From Magicicada septendecula (lineage: Eukaryota > Arthropoda > Insecta > Hemiptera > Cicadidae), in assembly GCA_034769895.1 (NCBI GenBank), contig CM068375.1:254985542-255049541 (forward strand): a DNA stretch of 64,000 nucleotides, read 5' to 3'. Within the stretch, counting starts at the first letter, position 1; each line of letters opens with the position of its first letter. Under the pieces are notes generated by a model. That model ran no database searches. It was given only the letters and a program-made list of their open reading frames with translations, and was not told where the DNA came from. Position numbers and translations under genes: made by a program. This document shows positions 47,101 to 59,156 of this stretch, in pieces.

Positions 47101-49989
47101 GATTAGCGCCATGTGGCCAAGATCCCTATATTCTTGAATAAAGTTTGCGTATTCACGCGCAAGCTCAGAATCACGCTTGAACCTGCGTTCTAAACTTAAA
47201 AATCTCGCTTCAGCGGTAGCATAGGACTCACCCAACTGGCGATTATCACCCGAATGGTAATGAGACAACGAACCTACCCTCATCATTGCGATGAGTGGAC
47301 TTAACAAAATGTTCCTCACAAACTGAATCGTTACTAAGGGGTGCATTATCAAGGATGGTTTCGGTCTCCCAAAATTTCTCAAGACGCTAAAATTTGACTG
47401 TCGTTGTTTCTTGCCAAGAACGAAACAGCAGGACCCTTAGAATGACAATGTTTGGGCAGATTGCCTGCTAGAATGTAGCCTAACTTTGTTTCTTGTATAA
47501 TAGGAAAGTTAGGACCACGTACATATTTGTTAGCTAAAATCAAATCTGAATAAAACTGCACTCCTAAAAGTATGTCTATGTCAGCTGATACGTTGAAATG
47601 TGGGTCAGCAAGGAAAACGTTATCTGGGATATTAAAATGATTTATGTCGAAAGATTGTGCTGGAAGTTTATGAGTCAATGCAGATAAGACTGCACACGTA
47701 GCGTCAAAGCTGAACCTTTGATAGCGAGAAACAATACGAATAGATGCCAAATTAGTGGCACAACATGTCGCATTATTAATACCTGTAATTGGTATATTAG
47801 ATTCAGTCAAGTTAAGTTGCAATTTTTTAGCAAATGATTCAGTACAAAAGTTCACTTGTGACCCGGCATCTAACAAAATTCTTGCAAGCTGTCTGTTACC
47901 AGCACGGTCGATGATGAACATGACTGCTGTCGACAAGAGAACATTGTTTGCTGATTGCAGCTTGAATGAACAATAATTACTGCTGCTGGCAGAACCTTGT
48001 TTTGACACATTATTTATGTGCAGCAATGTATGGTGTCGTTTTGAACAGATCTTACATGATTGTTTGACCTTACAATTAGGTGAAAAATGATCTGGTCTTA
48101 AACAATTAGTGCAGCATTTATGCTTTAATATAAATTTCCCTCGTTCTGATATGCTTAATTCACGAAATTGTCACACATATAAATTGGGTGACTGGCCTTG
48201 CAGCATGGGCATAAATAATTATTTGAAGTTGAATGATAACTTTTAAATGCAGTGCTGCCAGCAGAATTTCGTAATTTATGTTTTCCAGACTTATTATTAA
48301 ATTTTAAGGTCGGCTTGTTACGCTGCTGTCCAGCGTCTATCGGTAATGTATTTTCTAATAATTGTCTACGTGCGTTTCAAACTGTGTAAAGCTCTGAAAG
48401 TTAGGAAGATTATCGGGATCTATAGACTCCTTCCATAATTTAAACGTGGAATGGTCAAGTTTTGCTGACAATAGTTGTACAGTAATGAGTTCAAATGAAT
48501 CCACTGACAATTGCATAGCTGCCAGCGAATTGACAGACGACATTATTGTATTTATAAATTCTGCTAAGCTCTGTACAGTCTTTGATTGTAGACTTTACTT
48601 CTAGTAAATTTTGAATATAATATTTCGCTAATATGAATTTGTTATCATATCTAGCGGACAGCAAACTTAACGCTATTGAATAGTTCTCATTACAAATAGG
48701 TAAGGCCTTAATTAGATCTAATGGCTCATTTTTGAGAGATGAATACAAATAATGTAGTTTTTGCACTGAAGTTAGATCAGATCTGGCATGTACCAAGTCC
48801 AGAAATATTGAATAAAAGTGCTGCCATTCTAAAATGTTGCCTATGAAGCAGGGCAAACTTATAGGTTTTAATTGCATATTACTTGTTAATACTTGAGATT
48901 CAGTCTGAACGTTGAAAGTTTCTATTAATTGCAAGATGTTAGCTTCGGTTGAGTATAAAAGTTCTTCAACCTCAATTCTGCTTCGGTTGAGTATAAAAGT
49001 TCTTCAACCTCAATTCTGTCTTCTTGAGCAGCGTTTATGTCCTTAGAAATTAATTCAATTTCAGACTGTACCTCATCATATTTTGTTGCTAAACTCTTTA
49101 GACTTTCCAATCTAACAGTTAAAAAATGTTTAGTGTTACTGTTTTTATCAAAATTAATTATAGCAGAATTGATTCGCACTATGGCAGACTTTAAACCGCC
49201 TCTCTTTCTAACCAACACTTTCAGGCCTTCTTCCGCCATTCTACACACCTGTTAGTGATGTCGTACCTTCTGTGAGATGTCCTGGAGCGTCGAGGCCGTG
49301 GAATAGATGGCAGACACACGCACGGACTGGATAGATGACTGCTCAATCTGGTGTGTAGGCGTTAACACATGGATGGTCTTGTAGTGGCGTTGTCACAAGG
49401 CTCAATGGCGACGAAAGAGATGCTGAATAACTCCCGACACGGTCGGATCACCAAACATGCTGAATCGCCCGTGATGGCCAGAAATTGAGGTGGAAAAAAT
49501 GATGAAAGCCACTCTGATGTAAGTTGAAAGAAGGTAAAATGATGAATCCAGGCACAGAGCGACCAAAAAAATGTTAGGAAGTTAATGTTGTAAATGTATT
49601 TGCCAGGATGCAGAAAATAATGACGAGCGTGGACTGTAATTTAATACATTTATTGATGTTTCGTTATACAATTTAATTTGAATTGTAAGATTGGCTAAGT
49701 CTGGTACACATTTTGAATTTTGAAAAACCACGTCGGGTAAAAAATGTTACATGGTAAATTGAGGCGCGAGTACGCAACACTCAAAGCTACATGAAAATGT
49801 TTTAGGGCCTAAGGCCTACATAAATTGTCACGACAACAAGAAAAATGAAAAAAATGACAGGGCCGAAGCAGCAAACGCGATTACGTCTGCCGCCCATGGA
49901 CGTACGTTGCACTGTGTCTTAGCCTGTTCGTGTCAAGCGTGAGGCCAGAGCGTACAGATTAGCCAACCTTTGAATATGAAATTCCCACA
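44101..49989 (-). mobile_element. BEL/Pao LTR retrotransposon fossil
   Basis: Minus strand, family BEL/Pao. Parts in order: an LTR at about 49989-49458 (begins TGTGGGAATTTC), a primer-binding-type leader (TGGTGATCCGACCGTG near 49.45 kb), a gag region (~49.25-48.1 kb), an aspartic protease region (~48.03-47.38 kb, LLDAGSQVNFCTE), then a long pol with reverse transcriptase (FYVDDLLTGAD), RNase H (ELHGFADASEKGYG), and integrase (zinc-binding HLLHAGAQLVHH, then CAVDYGGPF and YSDNGTNF) with a BEL-type C-terminal domain. The pol part (44101-47382) looks open; the gag region is broken in about two or three places. Only one LTR was found, so the element is incomplete at its left end. Moderate age, not calculated. 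Confidence 0.9.
49458..49989 (-). repeat. Probable 5' LTR of the BEL/Pao fossil
   Basis: Bounded by TGTGGGAATTTC at its outer end and by ...TTCAGCA just before the primer-binding leader. No second copy was seen in the window, so the outer border rests on the TG start alone. Confidence 0.55.
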
Positions 49990-50609
49990 TTACTGTCCAG
50001 TATAAATAAGTAGAATCTCATAAATTCATTGCCTTCAGAGCTATAAGTATGATGAATTGGAGAAAACAATGAACTAACAGAAGTTTTGAACATAGATTAC
50101 AAAATATTAAAAAAAAGTATTCATAATACAGCCTAATTGTACTCTTGCAGGAAACAACTTTACCATATAACAATTTTACAGTGATACAAAAGGAACATGA
50201 TTTATTACATGACGTTTTTCAACTGAAGAACTTAAAATGCAAAAGGATACTTAAAAAATCTGAAAAATGGACAATTTGCAAATACATTAAATAAAAACAA
50301 GAAAATCAAAAAATACATATATACAATTGAAACAGACTCCAAAGGCCAGCTTTCGCTGAGAGCTAAGCTAAGCTTTGTTTCTTGATATGCTTTCTGAATT
50401 CATTGTTGTTTCCGGACTACTTACTTTCAAGTGCTATCCTATAATAGTCAAGGCTTTAAATTTCATGGATATGAATACTGGTTTACTAGTTCAATTATGA
50501 ATACCATAATATAAAAAGATGAAAAGTGAAACCTACACTAAATAAGGATGCTATAAAATTGGGTTAACAACATGCTCAAACAACATGGTGCAAGAACAGA
50601 TTTGTTATA
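49990..50609. other. No feature seen
   Basis: AT-rich spacer between the BEL/Pao LTR and the hAT end at 50618. Nothing recognised. Confidence 0.4.
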
Positions 50610-50697
50610 CTTATACACAGAGCCGTTTTTCCCTATGGGCAAACCCGGCAGATGCCGGGGGGTCAACTTTAAAGGGGCCTCAAACCAAGGCATGTTG

Positions 50698-50822
50698 AAA
50701 CAAAGACAAAAAGCGCTAAAACCTAAATGCTCGAGGGACAGCACACTCTACGCGTGCTAAACCAAAGACTAAAAGCATTAAACAATAAATGCTCGGGGGA
50801 CAGTGAGATCTACGCGTGCTTA
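50698..50822. repeat. Imperfect two-copy tandem repeat, ~62-bp unit
   Basis: AAAGACAAAAAGCGCTAAAA...TCTACGCGTGCTAAACC is followed by AAAGACTAAAAGCATTAAAC...TCTACGCGTGCTTAACC. It lies just inside the hAT left end and may be a subterminal repeat of that element. Confidence 0.75.
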
Positions 50823-51957
50823 ACCAAAGACAATAAGGTTGGTTGGTATTTGGATAATACAAAGTTATAACTTGTGTAACTCATAAGATTAAAAGTGTAA
50901 AAATACTATAGATTGGTGAAATTATAAGGCACTTCGTACCTCGTACGGTCATATCTATAAAATCGTTAAAAGTAATTGACTTGTTTCAGTTTATATTCGG
51001 TACTTATTATCAAATCTATAAATCAGTCCACTCGTCGAGAAATTTTGGTAATGTACATGACGCATTTACTTTCGGTAACATTCTCTATATGCAGACACGC
51101 GCAACATAAGGCACAAGAATCCCAGTAAAGTTGGTAAACATGTATACAGCGCTATCTGCTGATCTAAAATCTAAATATAATATACTAGGATATTTGCCAT
51201 TGCCGGAGTTGTTTTTTATTGCCTTTCATGTTTTTTGCAACACAACTGTAATTGCATTTTATTGACATTTTATTAATTAAATGATGGTTGAATAAGAGAC
51301 AATGACTTTGCATTAACCCGATATTAGTTTTTTTATACGTGCTGTGAATAGAAAAATAAAATTAGTTGACTTTAAACTAAGGTAAGTAAAATGGCGTATT
51401 ATTATTAAATACTTTTTTGTGCTTCTTAGGTTTTATCTTATTAGTATGTTTTTCAACGCACTCTAAATTGTTCGTACGAATACTTCATTTTAAATTCGCT
51501 AACGCTTAGAAACTAACCTCAAATTAGACTGACAGTGATATTATGCTATTTACTTGGTCCGAAGTAAAAAAGATTTTGGTTCGTAGCTTTGAATGACATA
51601 TCAGAAACTTTTAAACATGTATATCTGTAAAAAAGTGGATGTATGCTTGAATGAAAATGTAATGCGCACCTTTAGAAAATGATGTAGGGCTTTTAAAATT
51701 TTGTTCTGTATTGGTACGTTATCAGTGTAAGGTTATGTCTCATAAATTTTGCAAGGTCGAATTTTAGGTCGTAGAACACAAAAAAATATTACATTTCTGG
51801 TATGTCAATTCGAAGATTACCAAAAATGATCTATTTACATAATAATATTATGCACCATTAATTCATTCGGATATGTCATTGCTGAACTGACTCATTTCTT
51901 ATAAAAAACAAAAAATTAACTAGTTGATTTTTTTTTTTTTAATTCTAAACTGTTCTA

Positions 51958-52840
51958 GATCGAATTTGATTCTGAAAGAGAAGGAATTTTGAAAAAAAAG
52001 AAACGTTTTGAAAGTGGTGCTCATAAACGCCGAAAAATTGAAAGAGAAAAAAATTTAATTGATAAAACTCGTAAGGTATCGTCTTTCTTTCATGTCGTAC
52101 CAAGCCAATCGGAAATTGAAAGAAGACCCTGTAATTCACCTTCATCAACTGAACCTCAGAATCATCTACTCATAGACAATAATGATCCAGCTATTGAAGT
52201 ATCACAGTTCTCTTCGTCTACATTTTCTGAACAAGGCGGTCAAATAGTTTGTAATTTGGAAAGGGAATCACTCATTTCACAACATATTCAAGAAGAGTTT
52301 TCACATAATAATCATTCGAAACAGAATACACATGAAATGAACACACATTCAACTCAAAATGATAAAGGTGAACAAATAGAGGTTGAAGAATTTCTCAGCT
52401 TAGATATTGCATTATGGGATTTAAATAGAATAGGTTGAAGAATTTCTCAGCTTAGATATTGCATTATGGGATTTAAATAGAATTTCAAAAACCCAACTCC
52501 AAGAATATTTTATTCGAAAAGGGCCTTCATGCTATCAAAATTTAGATAGTGATTTCAGTAAATCTATTAAGTATACGAATTTTTAGAAAAGGGAAAACAG
52601 GTTTCTCAAAAGCGAAGTTGCCAATTGACATTATTTTATAAAGAACTTCAAAAAAGAGAAAAAGTAAATCGAGACTGGTTGTTATACTCTCCATCCACCG
52701 GTAAGATTTATTGTTTCGTTTGCAAACTCTTTGGTTCTACTTTGATACCCACAAACCCTTTCAATTTCAAGGGTTTCAATGATTGGAAGCATGGTGCTCA
52801 AACTGTTTCATTTCATGAAAATAGTCAACAGTTAGTGTGA
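51958..52840 (+). pseudogene. hAT transposase, N-terminal part (TTF-type zinc finger)
   Basis: A strong acceptor-like site (T-run, then CTGTTCTAG at 51957) precedes the frame. The first piece (51989-52438) begins KKKKRFESGAHKRRKIEREKNL, the usual Lys/Arg-rich start of ZMYM1-like hAT proteins (SGAxxRKRxxE). A later piece (52625-52840) reads LTLFYKELQKREKVNRDWLLYSPSTGKIYCFVCKLFG and ...FNDWKHGAQTVSFHENS. This is the TTF zinc finger (W-L-x-Y-S...C-F-x-C-x-L-F...W......H..S). The two are separated by a 51-52-bp tandem duplication that ends the first frame and by another stop near 52585. The catalytic RNase-H-like domain and the C-terminal dimerisation region are absent. Non-functional. Confidence 0.8.
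52381..52483. repeat. Tandem duplication inside the hAT transposase
   Basis: GGTTGAAGAATTTCTCAGCT... (52 bp) is repeated directly at 52433, identical apart from its end. It introduces the stop after ...LDIALWDLNRIG. Identity of the copies points to a recent slip. Confidence 0.95.
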
Positions 52841-53455
52841 ACTAATTATTGTGATAATGGTGCAACAACTAATTTGTTACACTTATACACAGCATAGGCT
52901 TGTTGGGAAGGGAATTGGAAAACTGGCCAGCAGTTCAGAAAACGTAATGTAGCATAGCAAGACTCAGCTTGGATTAGCCTTCTGTGTGAACTAATGAGTG
53001 TGATAATGGTGCAGCAACAGATTTGTTACACTTATACACAGCATAGGTTTGTTGGGAATTGGAAAACTGGCCAGTAGTTCAGAAAACGTAATGTAGCATA
53101 GCAAGACTCAGCTTGGATTAGCCTTCTGTGTGAACTAATGATTGTGATAATGGTACAACAACAGATTTGTTACACTTATACACAGCATAGGCTTGTTGGG
53201 AAGGGAACTGGAAAACTGGCCAGCAGTTCAGAAAACGTAATGTAGCATAGCAAGACTCAGCTTGGATTAGCCTTCTGTGTGAACTAATGATTGTGATAAT
53301 GGTGCAACAACAGATTTATTACACTTATACACAGCGTAGGCTTGTTGGGAACGGAATTGGAAAACTGGCCAGCAGTTCAGGAAACGTAATGTAGCATAGC
53401 AAGACTCAGCTTGGGTTAGCCTTCTGTGTGAACTATTGATTGTGATAATGGTGCA
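52836..53455. repeat. Tandem array, ~148-bp unit, four copies plus part
   Basis: Units start GTGTGAACTAATTATTGTGA at about 52836, 52985, 53129, 53277 and 53427 (partial). Each contains TTGTTACACTTATACACAGC and CTGGCCAG(C/T)AGTTCAG. Differences are few, so the array is fairly homogeneous. No coding content. Confidence 0.95.
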
Positions 53456-54285
53456 GAGCTAAGCAGAGTAGCCTGTCTTCTATGATCCATTTGACATACC
53501 CTGAAATCAGTGCGGCCCGCATTATGCTTCAGCCACTCATTATTTTCCTCTAAATTAGTAGCGAGGCACCATACCATGGGTCTTAAGTCCCTCTGTATGA
53601 ACTAGCTATTACAATACATGGTTCGCCTTTTTTCTAAAAAGTCAGCATAACAAACCTTAGTTTAGCTTACAGTGTGACTATCCTAAATTTACTATTTATC
53701 ATGTTTGTATAAATATAAGTATAATTAAAACAGGTAGACACACGTGCGGGTTTGCGCACACAGCCACATACAGGTCAGATTGATGATGAATGTTACAATT
53801 TCAATCCAATGAATTATAAATGTTAAATGGTATACATTTCAACATTTCATGTAGCCCTATCACCTGATTACTTTCAGTAATTTGAAACATGAAAAACAAA
53901 AAAGAAATAATATTTTAAAAACGTTTAGGCCTAACAAATGTTATTGTTTTTAATAGCTACATTCCAATGATACTCCTAATTAATAAAAAAAATGTAGTCT
54001 TTATAAGAAAAAAAGAATATATCCTTGAAACAAAATATAAATACATTTGTTAATATAGGCCTATGTTACCAAGAAAAACAACACATGCGCACACACGTAG
54101 TGTTATGTGTATTTTTTCAATGATTTACAAACACAGAAACAACAATCAAATTATTACAAATTAGTGAAATGTTTTTGTTTTCCACACATACCCTTAAAAA
54201 CAGTGTTGTTTTTAAATGCTTTAGAAATATAACGAAAATGATTAGTTTTCACAAAGCCTGTATCATTAGTCTCAACACTTCATTC
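53456..54285. other. Gene-free stretch
   Basis: AT-rich, with scattered AGGCCTA words. Nothing recognised. Confidence 0.4.
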
Positions 54286-56219
54286 TACATCCATGTTCCT
54301 TAAGGAAATGGAAGTATGGTGATGGCAAAAAAAAATCGTGTTTGAGATTATTGCAGATTCTGATTGTACTACCCTCAAAACATGAAAAAAAGTCATTTTT
54401 CGAAAAGTGTCTGTGTATGTGTCTGTCTGCCTGTAGATTTTTTTTCTATGGCAAACAATAACAGCCGCAAATTCAAACAGAATCAAATAATTTTTTGCAT
54501 ACAGCCCTGATTTGTAGAGTACTCAAGACCTATTGTTTTTGGTGCAGATCGGTTGAGGGAAAGGGGTAGTTTACTGGCAACGTTTTTTTTTTAAATCAAG
54601 GGTAATTATTTTCTATGGCAAATGATAACAGCCGCAAATTCAAACATAATCAAATACTGTTTTGCATACAGCCCTGAATTGTAGAGTTCTCAAGATCTGT
54701 TGTTTTTGGTGAAGATCGGTTAAGGGAAAGGGGTAGTTTACCTGCAACATTTTTTGTTTTAACAAGGGTATTTTCTATGGCAAACGATAACAGCCGTAAA
54801 TTCAAACAGAATCAAATGATTGTTTGCATACTGGCCTGAATTGTACAGTTCTCAAGACCTTTTGTTTTTGGTGAAGATCGGTTATGGGAAAGGGGTAGTT
54901 TACCAGACCCGTTTTTTGTTTTAACAAGGGTATTTTCTATGGCAAACGATAACAGCCGCAAATTCAAACAGAATCAAATAATTTTTTGCATGCAACTCTG
55001 AATTGTAGAGTATTCAAGACCTATTGTTTTTGTTGAAGATTGGGTTAGGGAAAGGGGTAGTTTACCAGCAACGTTTTATGTTTTAACATGGGTAATTTTT
55101 TCTATGACAAATGATAACTGCCGTAAATTCAATCAGAATCAAATAATATTTTAAATACCTTCCTGAGCTATAGGGAGCTCAATGTCTGTTGATTTAGGTG
55201 AAGATCGGTTAAGGGAAAGGGGTAGTTTACCAGCAACGTTTTATATTTTAACAAGGGTATTTACTACGGCAAACGATAAGAGCCGCAAATTCAAACAGAA
55301 TCAAATAATGTTTTGCATACAGCCCTGAATTGTAGAGGAGGGAAGGTCTACTGATTTTGGTGAAGATCGGTTTAGAGAAAGGGGTAGTTTACCAGTAACT
55401 TTTTATGTTTTAACAAGGGTAATTTTTTCTATGACGAACGATAACTGCCGTAAATTCAAAGAAAATCAAATAATTTTTTGTATACATTCCTAAATTGTAG
55501 ATAACTCAAGGCCTGTTGATTTTGGTGAAGATCGGTAAAGGGAAAGGGGTAGTTTACCTGAAACATGTTATGTTGTAACAGGAGAAATGTTTTCATGACG
55601 AACGATAACTGCCGCAAATTGAAACAGAATCAAATATTTTTTTGCATGCATCCCTGCATTGTAGAGGACTGAAGGTCTATTGATTTTGGTGAAGATCGGT
55701 TTAGAGAAAGGGGTAGTTTACCAGCAACGTTTTATGTTTTAACAAGAGTAAAGTACTTAATTTTGATAAATAAAGTATCTTGATAAGAAGCTCATAATAA
55801 TCCACTGTAGAAACGTAGATGAAATATCTATAAATGAAGAGGTTAGGTGAACGGGGTGGGGGTAATTTTCTATAAATGAAAATTATAGTTGAAGGGGGAG
55901 GGGAGAATTTTTTATGTGTACTACGTTATCAGCAACAAAGAAGTAGTTCTTTGTTAAAATTCCTTACCGGGCTGTTTAGCCGTAGTCCAATGTTTTCTGC
56001 AAAACCAGACTTTTCAGCAGTGCCATCGACTTCCATCTCAGTGAAAATCGAGTGCGAAAACATAAGGTGGTATACGTTAGTGACCACAGTACTGTGATTT
56101 AAGGCTGAAGCAATAAGTAGAAAGAAGTAGTTTCTATGGAAATATTTCATTTCAAATATGATTTAAAATATAAATCTTAGAACATGGAAGTCATGTATGG
56201 TTCTCCATACCGATATTTT
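54286..56219 (+). mobile_element. HINE-like element, copy 2 (eight internal repeats)
   Basis: The left end is CATGTTCCTTAAGGAAATGG. The interior holds eight ~165-bp units, each with GGTGAAGATCGGTTAAGGGA-like sequence (at about 54543, 54711, 54872, 55034, 55200, 55361, 55526 and 55691). A unique 3' part follows (TTAGCCGTAGTCCAATGTTT) and the end is AGAACATGGAAGTCATGTAT with hairpin GTATGG-TTCT-CCATAC. Left and right ends share CTTCCATGTTC as subterminal inverted motifs. It is joined directly to copy 3. No coding. Confidence 0.75.
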
Positions 56220-58429
56220 ACTTCCATGTTCCTTAAGGAAATGGAAGTATGGTGATGGCAAAAAAAATCGTGTTCAAGATTATTGCAGATTCTGATTGTA
56301 CTACACTCAAAACATGAAAAAAGTAATTTTTCAAAATGTGTGTGTGTGTGTGTGTGTGTAGATTTTGTCTATGGCAAACGATAACAGCCGCAAATTCAAA
56401 CAGAATCAAATAATTTTTTGCATACAGCCCTAAATTCTAGAGTTCTCAAGACCTATTGTTTTTGGTGAAGATCGGTTAAGGGAAAGGGGTAGTTTACCTG
56501 CAACTTTTTATGTTTTAACATGTGTAATTTTTTCTATGACGAATGATAACTGCCGTAAATTTAACCAGAATCAAATAATGTTTTGCATACCTTCCTCAAT
56601 TGTAGAGACCTCAATGTCTGTTGAGTTTGGTGAAGATCGGTTACGGCAAAGGGGTAGTTTACCTGCAACATTTTATGTTTTAACAAGGGTAATTTTTTCT
56701 ATGACGCATGATAACTGCTGCACATTCAAACAGAATCAAATATTTTTTTGCATACCTTCATCACTTGTAAAAGACTGAAGACCTGTTGATTTTGGTGAAG
56801 ATCGGTTGAGGGAAAGGGGTAGTTTACCTGCCACATTTTATGTTTTAACACGAGTAATTGTTTCTATGACGAACGATAACTGCCGCATATTCAGAGAATC
56901 AAATAATGTTGTTCATACCTTCCTCAATTGTAGATAACTCAAGGTCTGTTGATCTTATTGAAGATCGGTTAAGGGAAAGGGGTAGTTTACCTGCAACATT
57001 TTATGTTGTAACAAGAGAACCTTTTTCGATGAAGAACAATAACTGCCGTAAATTCAAACAGAATCAAATAATTTTTTACATATGTACCTGAGTTATAGAG
57101 TAATCAAGGCCTATTGATTTTGGTGAAGATCGGTTAAGGGAAAGGGGTAGTTTACCTGCCACTTTTAATGTTTTAACAAGAGTAATTGTTTCTATGACGA
57201 ACGATAACTGCCGCAGATTCAAACAGAATCAAATAATGTTTTGTATGCGTCCCTGAATTCTAGAGGACTCAAGACCTATTGAGTTTGGTGAAGATCAGTT
57301 AAGAGGAAGGTGTAGTTTACCTGCAACATTTTATGTGATAACAAGATTAATTTTTTCTATGACGAACGATAACTGCCGTAAATGCAAACATAATCAAATA
57401 AGTTTTTGCAAACTTCCCTAAATTGTAGAGTACTCAAGGCTTGTTGATTTTGGTGAAAATCTGTTAAGGGAAAGGGATAGTTTACCTGCAACATTTTATG
57501 TTGTAACAAGAGAATTTTTTCATGACGAACGATAACTGCAGTAAATTCAAACAGAATCAAATAATTTTTTACATATGTGCCTGAGTTGTAGAATACTCAA
57601 GGCCTATTGATTTTGGAGAAGATCGGTTACGGGGGAAAGGGCAGTTTACCTGAAACATTTTTTTGTCTTGTTTGTTCATCTTTTTTCACAGCACTACACT
57701 TTATATAATAATGAAACTTTGTCTTGTGAACTTACTTGACTTTTTCCGTCGAATGAGTTTCGGCGTCGTGTTCCACTATTCCACATGTTCCACACCACCC
57801 CCACTATACCTTCCAAGCAATAACCGTTACAAAGTACTGGCAGTCTGTTTCTAAGCTGACGAAGGCGAACACGACGCCGAAACGCGTTCGATGGAAGAAG
57901 TCAAGTAAGTTCACAAGAGAAAGTTTCATTATTATATAAACATTTTTTGTAACAAGAGTAAAGTACTTAATTTTGATAAATAAAGTATCCTGATAAAAAG
58001 ATCTTAATAATCCACTGTAGAAATGTAGATGAAATATCTATAAATGAAGAGGCTAGTTGAACGGGCTGGGGGTAATTTTCTATAAATGAAAATTATAGTT
58101 GAAGGGGGAGAGGATAATTTTTATATGTGTACTATGTTATCAGCAACAAAGTAGTAGTTTGTTGTTAAAATTCCTTCCCGGGCTGTTGGGCCGTAGTCTA
58201 ATGTTTTCTGCAAAACCAGACGTTTCAGCAGTGCCGTCGACTGCCATCGTCATTAAAAATCGAGTGCGATAACGTGTGGTGGTATACGTTAGTGACCACA
58301 GTACTGTGGTTAAGACTGAAGCAATAAGTGGAAATAAGTAATTTCTATGGATACATTTCATTTCGTAAATGATTTTAAATATAAATCTTAGAACATGGAA
58401 GTCATGTATGGTTCTCCATACCGATATTT
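56220..58429 (+). mobile_element. HINE-like element, copy 3 (eight internal repeats, PLE inserted)
   Basis: It starts immediately where copy 2 ends (CGATATTTTA then CTTCCATGTTCC). Eight ~164-bp units lie at about 56467, 56631, 56797, 56960, 57124, 57290, 57453 and 57617. Then comes the same unique 3' part and the same hairpin end at 58.40-58.43 kb. A 271-bp PLE fragment interrupts it at 57667-57937. A TG run is near 56.34 kb. Head-to-tail tandem copies are known for Helitron-type elements. Confidence 0.75.
57667..57937. mobile_element. PLE family C foldback fragment
   Basis: The arms are inverted copies: GAAACTTTGTCTTGTGAACT near 57.71 kb against AGTTCACAAGAGAAAGTTTC near 57.92 kb, with GGCGTCGTGTTC against GAACACGACGCC further in. 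AAACATTTTTTTGT (57653-57666) and AAACATTTTTTGT (57938-57950) flank it, a 13-14-bp target duplication apart from T-run length. A core CTGACGA-AGGCG...CGCC-GAAACGCGTT lies at 57856-57886, the classic PLE terminal phrase resembling a hammerhead with self-complementary stem III. Confidence 0.8.
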
Positions 58430-58445
58430 ATAATTAATTAGTACG

Positions 58446-58555
58446 ATGTCTAATTTCCGTAATTCACGTATAATACGTACTAAACACGAAACTACACTGG
58501 TGTCTAATTTCCGTAATTCATGTATAATACGTCTTAAACACGAAACTACACGGAC
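58446..58555. repeat. Two-copy tandem repeat, ~54-bp unit
   Basis: TGTCTAATTTCCGTAATTCA...GAAACTACAC occurs twice in a row with few differences. Confidence 0.9.
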
Positions 58556-58559
58556 TACT

Positions 58560-58988
58560 GCATTAATGTTCTTGGCAGACTGTCGATTTCTGATTTTACT
58601 AAGAAATACGTTATGTAAGTAGCAGCGTTAAGTGTTGAAGTGCATCATCTAAACAATTTTTTATTCTTATGCAGTAAATTACGTACATCTTGAAATTATA
58701 AGTAAATTCTAAACAAATGTATCTTAGAAGCAAATTACGTATGGAAAACATATAACATAAACTTTTACTATTTTATGTTACACAAAATTTGACGCAACTA
58801 ATCATCAGGTAAGACGAGTACAAGTGGAGCAATAAGGTTCACCTTCCCATACCTAGAAACTGGGTGGGGCATTTGCGTATTATATAGATGTTTTTAATTA
58901 TTTTGACTTTACGGCCCTTATTATTTATAAGAATAATAGAACACTAAAATTTGACTATATTTGAAAATGAAACAAACTAGACGAGAAA
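58560..58988. other. No feature seen
   Basis: AT-rich spacer before the PLE foldback at 59 kb. Confidence 0.4.
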
Positions 58989-59099
58989 GAAATAAGAGTG
59001 CTTGGATTTCGTTGTCCATGACGTGTCCGTTACTTAACTAAATATCACTATAATATTGACGACTCGGAACACAAAGTTTTTTATAAGTAAAAACGTAAA

Positions 59100-59156
59100 G
59101 TTTTACCTTACAGCCTAAACCGGCTTTCACCTATAGAAGGCTTCATCAGAGGCTGT
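59100..59156 (-). ncRNA. Hammerhead-like core in PLE family A (left arm)
   Basis: Minus strand: CCT, CTGATGA, stem GCCT/AGGT, GAAA, GCCGGTTTAGGC, then GTA followed by AGG. AGG can pair with the CCT before CTGATGA (stem I). GTA would be the N-U-H triplet. Stem III does not align cleanly (two extra bases). Confidence 0.4.

Larger units (their letters stand above)
50618..52840 (+). mobile_element. hAT element of ZMYM1-like type, right end missing
   Basis: The left end CAGAGCCGTTTTTCCCTATG, with GGCAAACCCGG...CCGGGGGG beyond, is hAT-like. Its flank CTTATACA (50610-50617) would be one side of an 8-bp duplication. The transposase N-terminal part follows at ~51.96-52.84 kb. Then the sequence runs straight into a 148-bp tandem array and no right inverted repeat is found. 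The left flank (GGTGCAAGAACAGATTTGTT at 50588) is itself a piece of that array's unit, so the element probably inserted in the array. Confidence 0.7.

Noticed and set aside
44342-47976. Open frames on the strand opposite the BEL/Pao pol and protease
   Set aside because: Antisense shadows of a well-identified coding region.
56536-57091. Repeating peptide frames
   Set aside because: They come from a minisatellite whose other units carry stops and different lengths; kept only as a low-interest finding.
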